Shown here: positions 5,539 through 12,179 of the stretch, one piece after another | How the letters are laid out: each line of letters opens with the position of its first letter | Position numbering within the stretch: the stretch's first letter is position 1 | Assembly (NCBI GenBank): GCA_028680875.1 | Contig: JAQUJQ010000031.1 | Coordinates: 1-12,179, forward strand | Reading direction: 5' to 3' | Length of the DNA: 12,179 nt | Source of the DNA: Eubacteriales bacterium | Lineage (GTDB): Bacteria > Bacillota > Clostridia > Peptostreptococcales > Anaerovoracaceae | The notes under the pieces: model-generated | Seen by the model: the letters and a program-made list of their open reading frames with translations, nothing else | The model's database searches: none | What the model was told of the DNA's origin: nothing | Translations under genes and position numbers: made by a program

Positions 5539-5748
5539 GTGAAAAGAATCCTAGTATTACTGATAAAAGGATATCAAAGATGGATTTCACCCATGTTTCC
5601 GGCAACATGCCGTTTTTATCCTACATGTTCCACTTATTTTATTCAGGCGGTAGAGAAGTATGGAGCATTAAAGGGGAGTTACATTGGAATAAAACGTATT
5701 TTAAAATGCCATCCCTTCCATCCCGGAGGGTATGACCCTTTAAAATGA
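5539..5748 (+). CDS. yidD: Membrane protein insertion efficiency factor YidD
   Basis: YidD is a small membrane-associated protein that assists YidC-dependent insertion. The core is typical: GYQRWISP, CRFYPTCSTY, ALKGSYIGIKRILKCHPFHPGG and DPLK, with the three conserved cysteines. The frame is open from further upstream inside rnpA, so the start must be chosen. GTG at 5539 (VKRILVLLIKGYQRW) aligns with the usual MKK.L start, gives 69 residues and has TAAGGTGA (5526-5533) at good spacing. GTG at 5530 would add three residues but lacks a ribosome site. It lies between rnpA and yidC, as in most bacteria. Confidence 0.93.
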   Translation: MKRILVLLIKGYQRWISPMFPATCRFYPTCSTYFIQAVEKYGALKGSYIGIKRILKCHPFHPGGYDPLK

Positions 5749-5763
5749 ACGGGAGGATAATGA

Positions 5764-6480
5764 ATGACCACCTATGAAAGAATAATGTCCGTTATTGCTG
5801 AGCCGATGGGATGGTTGCTATCCCTATTATATGATTTTATCGGTAGTTATGGCATTACATTGATTGTCTTTACGTTGTTGGTGAGAGGACTTTTATTTCC
5901 ACTTTATGCGGCACAGATAAAGAGTTCTTCTCGAATGAAAGACGTACAACCAAAAATGCAGGCAATACAGAAAAAATACGCAAATGATAAAGAAACCATG
6001 AATATAAAGATGATGGAACTCTACAAGGAGGAGAAATTCAATCCGATGAAAGGATGTCTTCCCATGTTGATTCAGATGCCCATTATTCTTGCTCTTTTTG
6101 TGTTGCTAAGAAATCCAACAACTTTTATGCCTGATGCAAAAATGCTTATGGCTGTACATGAAGCGTTTTTTTGGATTCCAGATCTATCCCAGCCAGATCC
6201 GTGGGTTTTACCAATTCTAGCCGGCGTAGCTACATTTTTTTCCTTTTCTTTGACACAAGCTATGTCTATGGGAGCAGATATGGGAAGTACTGCCGGTATG
6301 ATGAAGATGATGAAGTACTTCTTTCCCGTAATGATTGTATGGATGGGAAGATCCTTCCCGGCAGGTCTAACCCTTTATTGGTTTATAGGGACTTTATTTA
6401 TGATTTGTCAGACCTTCGGAATGAACAAATGGAAAGCAAAGCAGGAGAGAAAAAAGCAGTTTGTGAAAAGCAATGCTTAA
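5764..6480 (+). CDS. yidC: Membrane protein insertase YidC (SpoIIIJ/OxaA type)
   Basis: YidC inserts and folds inner-membrane proteins, alone or with SecYEG. At 238 residues this is the short Gram-positive form without the large periplasmic domain of E. coli. The first core helix (about 30-50) holds the conserved hydrophilic-groove arginine R41 in LLVRGLLFPL. The cytoplasmic hairpin (about 55-95) includes KMQAIQKKY and KEEKFNPMKGCLP. Further membrane segments lie around 98-116, 146-168, 184-196 and 199-218, followed by a basic tail. There is no lipobox cysteine near the N-terminus, unlike B. subtilis SpoIIIJ; clostridial homologues often lack it. GGGAGG at 5751-5756 supports the start. jag follows after 18 bases, matching the conserved yidC-jag pair. 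Confidence 0.96.
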   Translation: MTTYERIMSVIAEPMGWLLSLLYDFIGSYGITLIVFTLLVRGLLFPLYAAQIKSSSRMKDVQPKMQAIQKKYANDKETMNIKMMELYKEEKFNPMKGCLPMLIQMPIILALFVLLRNPTTFMPDAKMLMAVHEAFFWIPDLSQPDPWVLPILAGVATFFSFSLTQAMSMGADMGSTAGMMKMMKYFFPVMIVWMGRSFPAGLTLYWFIGTLFMICQTFGMNKWKAKQERKKQFVKSNA

Positions 6481-6498
6481 GCATATGGAGGAATAAAA

Positions 6499-7281
6499 AT
6501 GGATTTTTCTGAAAAATGGGGCAGAGATGTGGAGGAAGCTGTTAATCTCGCTCTCGCAGATTTGAATTTGGAAATAGACCAAGTTGAAGTTATCATTCTT
6601 GAGGAACCATCAAAAGGATTTTTCGGAATAGGCTCAAAACTGGCAAAAGTAAGAGTTGAAAAGAAAAAAGAATCAAAGGAAACAGAAAAAACAAGAGAAA
6701 TAGAAAAAACAAGAGAAAAAGAAGAAGTAGAGAAAAAAGGAAGAAAGCAAGAAAAGAAGGGAGAATCTTTTCAAAAGAGGGAATCAAAAACAAAACAAAG
6801 GACCAATATAAGAGTAAAACCGGAAAATCTCCATGAGGTTACAGAAAGCCCAGCTTTAGACTTTTTAAAGGAGATAACAAAAAGAATGGATTTGGATCTT
6901 TCTATAAAAGCTATGGCTAATGATGAATGTCTTTATTTTGATATATGCGGAAAAGATTCAGGAACGATAATCGGCAAAAGAGGGCAAACTCTGGACTCGG
7001 TTCAATATTTAACCAGCCTGGTAGCTAATAAGAATACCGATAAATATATGAGGGTTATTGTTGATGCGGAAAATTATCGGCAGAAAAGAGAAAAAACATT
7101 GGAACAGCTGGCGGACCGTTTAGGGGATAAGGTTTGTAAAACCGGTAGGAGCGTTCGCCTGGAACCGATGAATCCTTATGAGAGAAAGGTGATTCATTCC
7201 ACTCTTCAGAGGAATGCGTCAGTCACAACCAGAAGTGAGGGTGAAGAACCATACAGAAGGGTTATCATCGAAAAAAAATAA
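6499..7281 (+). CDS. jag: RNA-binding protein Jag/KhpB (Jag_N, KH and R3H domains)
   Basis: Jag/KhpB is a cytoplasmic RNA-binding protein that partners with KhpA in some Firmicutes and influences cell elongation and division; its name comes from linkage to spoIIIJ. The 260 residues show three parts. The Jag_N domain (1-53) has the signature KGFFGIGSKLAKVRV. A highly charged Lys/Glu/Arg linker follows (about 54-105). The C-terminal half has a KH domain with IIGKRGQTLDSVQYL (157-171) and an R3H domain with RSVRLEPMNPYERKVIHSTL (217-236). The ribosome site TGGAGGA is at 6486-6492. The linker includes a near-perfect 18-base duplication. A strong hairpin follows the stop codon, so jag probably ends the rnpA-yidD-yidC-jag transcript. 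Confidence 0.95.
   Translation: MDFSEKWGRDVEEAVNLALADLNLEIDQVEVIILEEPSKGFFGIGSKLAKVRVEKKKESKETEKTREIEKTREKEEVEKKGRKQEKKGESFQKRESKTKQRTNIRVKPENLHEVTESPALDFLKEITKRMDLDLSIKAMANDECLYFDICGKDSGTIIGKRGQTLDSVQYLTSLVANKNTDKYMRVIVDAENYRQKREKTLEQLADRLGDKVCKTGRSVRLEPMNPYERKVIHSTLQRNASVTTRSEGEEPYRRVIIEKK
6684..6719 (+). repeat. 18-base tandem duplication in the jag linker
   Basis: Two adjacent 18-base copies (6684-6701 and 6702-6719) differ only at the last base and encode EKTREI then EKTREK. It is in frame and lies in a low-complexity charged linker, so copy number could drift without harming the flanking domains. Confidence 0.75.
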
Positions 7282-7286
7282 AAACG

Positions 7287-7316
7287 AAATAACCTGCGAT
7301 TTACGCAGGTTATTTT
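7287..7316 (+). terminator. Hairpin terminator after jag
   Basis: A perfect 12-bp stem (7287-7298 with 7304-7315) surrounds a 5-base ATTTA loop. The T-run is only four bases (7313-7316) and merges with the stem, so termination may be incomplete. No convincing promoter is visible between it and mnmE, so mnmE may depend on read-through or on a promoter within jag. Confidence 0.7.
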
Positions 7317-7353
7317 AATCGTTCGTTATTGAAATATATAGAGGATTGTGATG

Positions 7354-8733
7354 ATGGAAGATACAATTGCTGCCATAGCCACAGCCTATGGGGAAGGCGG
7401 AATCGGCATAGTCCGAATCAGTGGTGATAAAGCAAAGGAAATTTTAGATAAAATCTTTAAACCCGCATATTTACATGACTCAAAGTCTATTGTCAATAGG
7501 CAATTAATATATGGCCATATAATTTCTCATGAAGACAAACAGGTTGTAGATGAGGTGTTGGCGGTCTATATGAAGAAGCCTGCTACTTATACAAGAGAAG
7601 ATGTTGTAGAAATACACTGCCATGGAAGTATCGTATCCTTACAAAAAATCTTATCTTTGGTGTTATCTTTAGGCGCACGACATGCAGAACCGGGAGAATT
7701 TACGAAGCGGGCTTTTTTAAACGGACGTATTGATCTTTCACAGGCTGAGGCGGTAATTGATCTTATCAGAGCAAAAACAGAGAAAAGCTTTAATGTAGCT
7801 ATGAACCAGATGGAAGGCCATCTGTCTTTACGGGTTCGTAACATTAGAGATCGGCTAATGGATCTGTTGGTCCAGTTGGCTGTCAACCTGGATTATCCGG
7901 ATGAAGATATAGAAGAAATAACCTATCAAAAATTAATAGAAGTAATATCGTCAATAGGCGATGATATTGATAAACTCTTAGTTACCGCCGATACAGGACG
8001 TATGATTCGGGAGGGGCTCAGGGTGACCATCGTAGGAAAACCCAATGTGGGAAAATCTTCTCTCATGAATGCTCTGCTTGGAGAATCCCGGGCAATCGTG
8101 ACTGATATTCCGGGAACGACCAGAGATACCATCGAAGAGGCACTGAGCCTTAGGGGAGTCCCAATTTATTTAACAGATACAGCAGGTATTCATCAGGCCC
8201 AGGATCAGATTGAAAAAATAGGAATAGAGAGAAGCAAGGATGCATTTAATAAAGCGGACCTCATTCTATTTATGGTAGATGGAAGCAAACCATTAAGAGA
8301 AGAGGATTATCAAATAGCAGAGTACATTGGCAGCCGAAAGGTCATTGTATTGGTAAATAAGAAAGACTTAGGAAAACAGGTAACGGAAGAACAATTAAAG
8401 CAAATTTTACCCCATGCTACAGTCATCGATACTTCTATGATTGAAGAGGAAGGGATTCCTGAACTTGAAGAACAGATTACGGCAATGGTATACAAAGGTA
8501 AAATAAAACAGGAGGATAGCAACTTAGTTTCCAATGTACGGCACAAGGATCTGCTTTTGAAAGCCAAGACTTCACTTAATAACGGAAAGGAAACCGCTCT
8601 TCTTGGACAAGCATTGGATTTTATAGAAGTGGACATAAGACAAGCCTGGGAATATCTTGGGGAAATTATAGGTGAAACAGTAACAGAAGATATCATCGAT
8701 CAGGTTTTTGAACGATTTTGTTTAGGTAAATAG
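7354..8733 (+). CDS. mnmE: tRNA modification GTPase MnmE (TrmE)
   Basis: MnmE is the GTPase that with MnmG forms the (carboxymethyl)aminomethyl group on uridine 34 of certain tRNAs. Three start codons stand in a row: GTG 7348, ATG 7351 and ATG 7354. I favour 7354, giving 459 residues (MEDTIAAIATAYGEGGIGIV), because the AGAGGA at 7340-7345 is best spaced from it and the family usually begins this way. With that numbering the G-domain motifs are GKPNVGKS (228-235), TTRD (255-258), DTAG (275-278) and NKKD (335-338). The protein ends in FCLGK, containing the conserved CxGK motif with the essential cysteine. The N-terminal tetrahydrofolate-binding region includes EIHCHGS. mnmG starts 10 bases after the stop. 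Confidence 0.97.
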   Translation: MEDTIAAIATAYGEGGIGIVRISGDKAKEILDKIFKPAYLHDSKSIVNRQLIYGHIISHEDKQVVDEVLAVYMKKPATYTREDVVEIHCHGSIVSLQKILSLVLSLGARHAEPGEFTKRAFLNGRIDLSQAEAVIDLIRAKTEKSFNVAMNQMEGHLSLRVRNIRDRLMDLLVQLAVNLDYPDEDIEEITYQKLIEVISSIGDDIDKLLVTADTGRMIREGLRVTIVGKPNVGKSSLMNALLGESRAIVTDIPGTTRDTIEEALSLRGVPIYLTDTAGIHQAQDQIEKIGIERSKDAFNKADLILFMVDGSKPLREEDYQIAEYIGSRKVIVLVNKKDLGKQVTEEQLKQILPHATVIDTSMIEEEGIPELEEQITAMVYKGKIKQEDSNLVSNVRHKDLLLKAKTSLNNGKETALLGQALDFIEVDIRQAWEYLGEIIGETVTEDIIDQVFERFCLGK

Positions 8734-8743
8734 CGGAGGATCT

Positions 8744-10627
8744 ATGAACGGTTATTTAATGGGAAAATATGATGTTATTGTGGTTGGAGCAGGGCATGCA
8801 GGATGTGAAGCCGGCTTAGCCACAGCCAGAATGGGGAAAAAAACCTTGATCCTTTCTATTAATTTGGAGGCAGTGGCCATGTTAGCCTGCAATCCTTCTA
8901 TTGGAGGCAGCGGTAAAGGTCACTTGGTACGGGAAATTGATGCACTGGGAGGACAGATGGGGCTGGTCATTGATAAAGCCTTCATTCAGAGCAAAATGCT
9001 AAACACATCAAAGGGACCGGCGGTTCATTCCTTAAGAGCACAAGCAGATAAATTCCGCTATCATGTGGAAATGAAAAAGACCCTTGAAAAACAGCAAAAT
9101 CTTGACTTAAAACAGGGAGAAGTGGTCGAGTTACTGATTGAAGAAAATCAAGTCAAAGGAGTTTTGTTAAACACAGGGGCAGTTTATCAGGCAGAAGCAG
9201 TGATTATAGCTACCGGGACTTTCCTGGGTGGCAGGATTTTTATTGGCGAATATAACTATATCAGTGGACCAAATGGACTGTCTCCTTCGATTCGGTTGGC
9301 AGAATCATTAAAAAAGCAAGGTTTTGCTATGCGGCGCTTCAAAACAGGAACACCGGCGAGAGTTCTTGGTAATTCTTTGGATTATACAAAAATGATCGAA
9401 CAACCGGGTGATGAGGACATCGTCCCATTTTCATTCATGAATGAAAAATTGGAATGCCAGCAGGTATCTTGTTGGCTTACCTATACAAATGAAGAAACAC
9501 ATAAAATTGTTAGAGATAATTTTTCAAGATCTGCACTTTTTGGAGGACATATAGAGGGAGTCGGACCGAGATATTGCCCCTCCATCGAGGACAAAATCAA
9601 TCGTTTTGCTGATAAGGAAAGACATCAGCTGTTTATTGAACCGGAGGGACTTTATACAGATGAAAAATATATTCAAGGCATGTCATCCAGTTTACCGGAG
9701 GATGTACAAGAGCAATTCTATAAGACCATTCCGGGATTAGAACACTTAAAAATTGCAAGACCTGCCTATGCTATGGAATATGACTGCATTGACCCTCTTG
9801 AGCTGCAGATCAGTTTAGAGCACCGCAGGGTAGCCAATCTTTTCTGTGCAGGGCAGTTTAACGGCAGTTCAGGTTATGAAGAGGCGGCGGCACAAGGTTT
9901 AATTGCCGGTATCAATGCTTCACTTAAGATTGATGGAAAAGAACCTTTTGTTTTAGATCGTTCAGAGGCATATATAGGTGTGCTCATTGATGATTTGGTA
10001 ACAAAAGGAACTAACGAACCATACCGCATTATGACGTCCAGAGCAGAATATCGTTTGGTGTTACGCCAGGATAATGCCGAACAACGTTTAACAGAAAAAG
10101 GACATCAAGTCGGATTAGTTTCAAAAGGCCGGTATGAGCGCTATTTGGAAAGAAAAGAAGCGGTGGAGAATGAGATAGCCCGATTAGAAAATACCTGGAT
10201 ATATCCAGGTCAGGTTGATAATTTTTTCACAGAAGAGGGAAGCTCTCCCATTAAAGGAAAAATATCTCTGGCAGAACTGCTAAAACGGTCAGAGTTGACC
10301 TACCAAGGAGTTGCACCCATCGATCCTAAGAGAAAACCTTTATCCAGGCATGTGATTATATCAGTGGAAGTCCAGATTAAATATGAGGGTTATATTGCAA
10401 AACAACTACAACAGATAGCACGGTTTCGGAAGTTGGAGAATAAACGATTACCGGAAGAGATGGAGTATGAGAATTTAGAAGGTCTTCGAATTGAAGCAAG
10501 ACAGAAACTAGCCAAGATAAGGCCCCTCTCAATTGGTCAGGCTTCCAGAATTTCCGGTGTTTCTCCTGCAGACATCAATGTTCTTTTGGTTCATCTTGAA
10601 CTAAGAAACAGAAAGGGCCGGGAATGA
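8744..10627 (+). CDS. mnmG: tRNA uridine modification enzyme MnmG (GidA)
   Basis: MnmG is the FAD-dependent partner of MnmE in wobble uridine modification. Its 627 residues match the family. The FAD-binding Rossmann motif GAGHAG is at 15-20, the conserved NPSIGGSGKGHLVREIDALG follows at 50-69, and FKTGTPARV (199-207) is also typical. The two family cysteines are present, C49 in LACNPS and C278 in RYCPS. The C-terminal helical domain that binds MnmE/tRNA carries EEMEYENLEGLRIEAR. The ATG at 8744 is preceded by CGGAGGA (8734-8740) a few bases away; ATG 8759 would also leave the FAD motif intact but lacks a ribosome site. Its stop codon overlaps the rsmG start. Confidence 0.97.
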   Translation: MNGYLMGKYDVIVVGAGHAGCEAGLATARMGKKTLILSINLEAVAMLACNPSIGGSGKGHLVREIDALGGQMGLVIDKAFIQSKMLNTSKGPAVHSLRAQADKFRYHVEMKKTLEKQQNLDLKQGEVVELLIEENQVKGVLLNTGAVYQAEAVIIATGTFLGGRIFIGEYNYISGPNGLSPSIRLAESLKKQGFAMRRFKTGTPARVLGNSLDYTKMIEQPGDEDIVPFSFMNEKLECQQVSCWLTYTNEETHKIVRDNFSRSALFGGHIEGVGPRYCPSIEDKINRFADKERHQLFIEPEGLYTDEKYIQGMSSSLPEDVQEQFYKTIPGLEHLKIARPAYAMEYDCIDPLELQISLEHRRVANLFCAGQFNGSSGYEEAAAQGLIAGINASLKIDGKEPFVLDRSEAYIGVLIDDLVTKGTNEPYRIMTSRAEYRLVLRQDNAEQRLTEKGHQVGLVSKGRYERYLERKEAVENEIARLENTWIYPGQVDNFFTEEGSSPIKGKISLAELLKRSELTYQGVAPIDPKRKPLSRHVIISVEVQIKYEGYIAKQLQQIARFRKLENKRLPEEMEYENLEGLRIEARQKLAKIRPLSIGQASRISGVSPADINVLLVHLELRNRKGRE

Positions 10628-11334
10628 AATACTTAAGAAAAACCATGGAAACATTGAAAATCCGATATGATGAATCAGTATTTGAACAGTTTAAACTGTA
10701 TCGTAACCTTGTTCTTCAATGGAATCAAAAGGTGAACCTTACGGCGATAAAAGATCCTGATGATTTTGAGATAATGCATTTTGTCGATTCTCTTTTATGT
10801 TGTGTGCATCCGGCTTTTGAAAAGGGAGAGAATGTTATTGACGTAGGTACCGGGGCAGGGTTTCCGGGGATTCCTCTCGGGCTATGCTTTCCTAACAAAA
10901 AGTTTACATTGGTGGATTCTCTGAATAAAAGAATTAAGATCCTCAATCAAATCATTGAAGAACTGGGATTGCAAAATGTGACGGCAGTCCATGGAAGAGC
11001 AGAAGATTTGTCAAAACTAATGCTTTATCGTGAAAAATATGATATTTGTCTTTCTCGTGCGGTCGCCGATTTAGCTATACTTACAGAGTACTGTCTCCCT
11101 TTTATAAAGGTAGGCGGTTGGTTTGGAGCTTATAAATCTAGTAATACAGAAGAAGAGATAAAGAGAAGCAGAAAAGCAATCCAATTATTAGGTGGAAAAT
11201 GGGGAACAATAACCTCAGTTCCTATTGAAGGGTTAGACTTGAATCATCAGATTCTTTGGATTAATAAAATCAAACCAACTACAGCAAAATATCCGAGAAA
11301 AGCAGGAATTCCCGAGAAAGAACCCTTATTATAG
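10624..11334 (+). CDS. rsmG: 16S rRNA (guanine527-N7)-methyltransferase RsmG (GidB)
   Basis: RsmG uses S-adenosylmethionine to methylate G527 of 16S rRNA; in other bacteria its loss gives low-level streptomycin resistance. The 236 residues show QWNQKVNLTAI (32-42), motif I VIDVGTGAGFPGIPL (71-85), LVDSLNKR (96-103) and the C-terminal YPRKAGIPEKEPL, all family hallmarks. The ATG overlaps the mnmG stop as ATGA, indicating translational coupling. ATG 10645 is a possible shorter start, but the overlap favours 10624. The last codons form the left arm of a terminator, so rsmG ends the mnmE-mnmG-rsmG transcript. Confidence 0.96.
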   Translation: MKYLRKTMETLKIRYDESVFEQFKLYRNLVLQWNQKVNLTAIKDPDDFEIMHFVDSLLCCVHPAFEKGENVIDVGTGAGFPGIPLGLCFPNKKFTLVDSLNKRIKILNQIIEELGLQNVTAVHGRAEDLSKLMLYREKYDICLSRAVADLAILTEYCLPFIKVGGWFGAYKSSNTEEEIKRSRKAIQLLGGKWGTITSVPIEGLDLNHQILWINKIKPTTAKYPRKAGIPEKEPLL

Positions 11335-11352
11335 AATATAAAGGGTTTTTTT
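11321..11352 (+). terminator. Intrinsic terminator overlapping the end of rsmG
   Basis: AACCCTT (11321-11327) pairs with AAGGGTT (11341-11347) around a 13-base AT-rich loop, followed by a run of seven T (11346-11352). The left arm lies inside the last rsmG codons and the stop codon is in the loop. Confidence 0.75.
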
Positions 11353-11418
11353 GATGGAAAAAAAGGCCTCCCTTTGGACAAACTTCTTGTAAAATAGAGT
11401 AAAAGGGGAGGGATTCTG

Positions 11419-12179
11419 ATGTTTATGAAAAGTAAGAACAACCAGATGGAAATCCCGATTCATCTTATTGTGATGAATCCGGACCAACCAAGAAAAACAT
11501 TCCCGGATCAGGAACTGGAGGAACTTTGTAGCTCGATTCGAGAGTTTGGTGTCATACAACCCATTATTGTAAAGAGAGTAGGAAATCAATATATGTTGAT
11601 TGCAGGAGAACGAAGGTTACGGGCATCGACAATGGCAGGTCTGGATAAAATCCCTGCAACCGTACGGGAGGCTGATGAAAAAGATGCCACCCTTATAGCT
11701 TTGGTGGAAAATGTACAGAGAGAAAATTTGAATTATTTAGAAGAAGCAATGGCATATAAGAGTTTAATAGAAGAGTATAACCTAACACAAGCGGAGATTG
11801 CCAGAAGGGTCGGAAAGCAGCAATCTACGATTTCCAATAAAATAAGGCTCCTGTCCCTTCCCGATGACCTACTTGCCGCCTTATCAGAGAACCAACTTAC
11901 AGAGCGGCATGCCAGAGCTCTTTTAAAAATACCGGAAGATGATCAGCGAAAGCAAGTATTAGACAAAATCATTACACATGGTCTCAATGTAAAACAAACT
12001 GAAAAGTTTATTGAAGATTTCTTGACCAAGACTGAGGAAGAAAGACGAAAATCTGAAAAGCTACGGTTTATTAATTATAGAATTTATTTAAACACAATTA
12101 AAAAAGCCTTTAATACAATACAGGAAATTGAAGAAAAAGCAAAATATTTTCAAGAGGATAAGGGAGATTATTTAGAGGT
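11419..12179 (+). CDS. noc: ParB-family nucleoid occlusion protein Noc (cut by right edge)
   Basis: Noc is the ParB paralogue that binds NBS sites and blocks division over the chromosome. The first 253 codons are present. The CTP-binding motif GERRLRA is at 63-69, NVQRENLN at 98-105 and the helix-turn-helix TQAEIARRVGKQQSTISNKI at 123-142. Residues Q135, K141 and R163 fall where Noc has Gln, Lys and Arg and ParB has Arg, Thr and Gly, supporting Noc over Spo0J/ParB; the fourth position is Ser146 where Noc usually has Lys. The C-terminal part (FINYRIYLNTIKKAFNTI) also resembles Noc, and the position after rsmG is the usual one for noc. The AGGGGAGGG at 11404-11412 supports the ATG at 11419, and a TAG at 11395 blocks any longer form. 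The N-terminus is notably short, without the family's membrane-binding helix. A ParB assignment remains possible. No clear promoter is visible. Confidence 0.85.
   Translation, partial: MFMKSKNNQMEIPIHLIVMNPDQPRKTFPDQELEELCSSIREFGVIQPIIVKRVGNQYMLIAGERRLRASTMAGLDKIPATVREADEKDATLIALVENVQRENLNYLEEAMAYKSLIEEYNLTQAEIARRVGKQQSTISNKIRLLSLPDDLLAALSENQLTERHARALLKIPEDDQRKQVLDKIITHGLNVKQTEKFIEDFLTKTEEERRKSEKLRFINYRIYLNTIKKAFNTIQEIEEKAKYFQEDKGDYLE

Noticed and set aside
6171..6512. Plus-strand open frame of 113 codons overlapping yidC and the start of jag
   Set aside because: It is an alternate frame of yidC; both yidC and jag have strong family evidence and ribosome sites.
8310..8696. Minus-strand open frame of 128 codons inside mnmE
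   Set aside because: It lies entirely antisense to the conserved mnmE coding sequence and its translation is low-complexity without a recognisable motif.
1..12179. CRISPR arrays, insertion sequences, tRNA or rRNA genes, prophage or defence genes
   Set aside because: I saw no direct-repeat array, transposase, terminal inverted repeats or RNA gene; the window is densely packed core genome.

Overview
This window is the chromosomal replication origin neighbourhood of a low-GC, Gram-positive bacterium, most likely a member of the Clostridia (Firmicutes). The evidence is the gene set (dnaA, dnaN, recF, gyrB, rpmH, rnpA, yidD, yidC, jag, mnmE, mnmG, rsmG and a ParB/Noc-family gene), the A- and T-rich codon use, strong AGGAGG-type ribosome binding sites, a bipartite origin flanking dnaA as in Bacillus subtilis, and Noc-type residues in the last gene. 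No genus can be assigned from the sequence alone.

Layout. Bases 1-845 hold the first 281 codons of gyrB on the minus strand, running off the left edge. Bases 846-1200 are a divergent regulatory/origin region: a gyrB promoter overlapping an unassigned 10-bp dyad, two good DnaA boxes, and a dnaA promoter whose spacer contains a perfect DnaA box. dnaA (1201-2541) is followed by a 153-base gap that looks like the origin unwinding site: a cluster of same-orientation DnaA boxes, a GC-rich step, six perfect DnaA-trio units, then an A-rich tract. dnaN and recF follow closely. A fully consensus sigma-A promoter at the end of recF drives rpmH, and an intrinsic terminator separates rpmH from rnpA. The rnpA-yidD-yidC-jag genes are tightly packed and end in a hairpin; then come mnmE-mnmG-rsmG (the last two overlap), a second T-run terminator, and a right-truncated noc gene.

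How the genes work together. DnaA binds its boxes, opens the trio/A-rich region and represses its own promoter; DnaN is the sliding clamp, RecF the recombination mediator and GyrB the gyrase ATPase. L34, RNase P protein, YidD, YidC and Jag/KhpB form the conserved ribosome, RNA-processing and membrane-insertion block. MnmE and MnmG jointly modify the tRNA wobble uridine, and RsmG methylates 16S rRNA. Noc links chromosome position to division.

Most notable observations: (1) the dnaA-dnaN-recF block is inverted relative to the usual Firmicutes order, so it reads into rpmH-rnpA and leaves gyrB divergent, with no S4-domain yaaA/rlbA gene between dnaN and recF; (2) the DnaA-trio is an uninterrupted (CTA)6; (3) base skew changes sharply at the dnaA/dnaN junction; (4) the Noc protein has Noc-type DNA-recognition residues but lacks the usual N-terminal membrane-targeting extension. 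No clearly new multi-gene system is present; this is core genome with an unusual arrangement.
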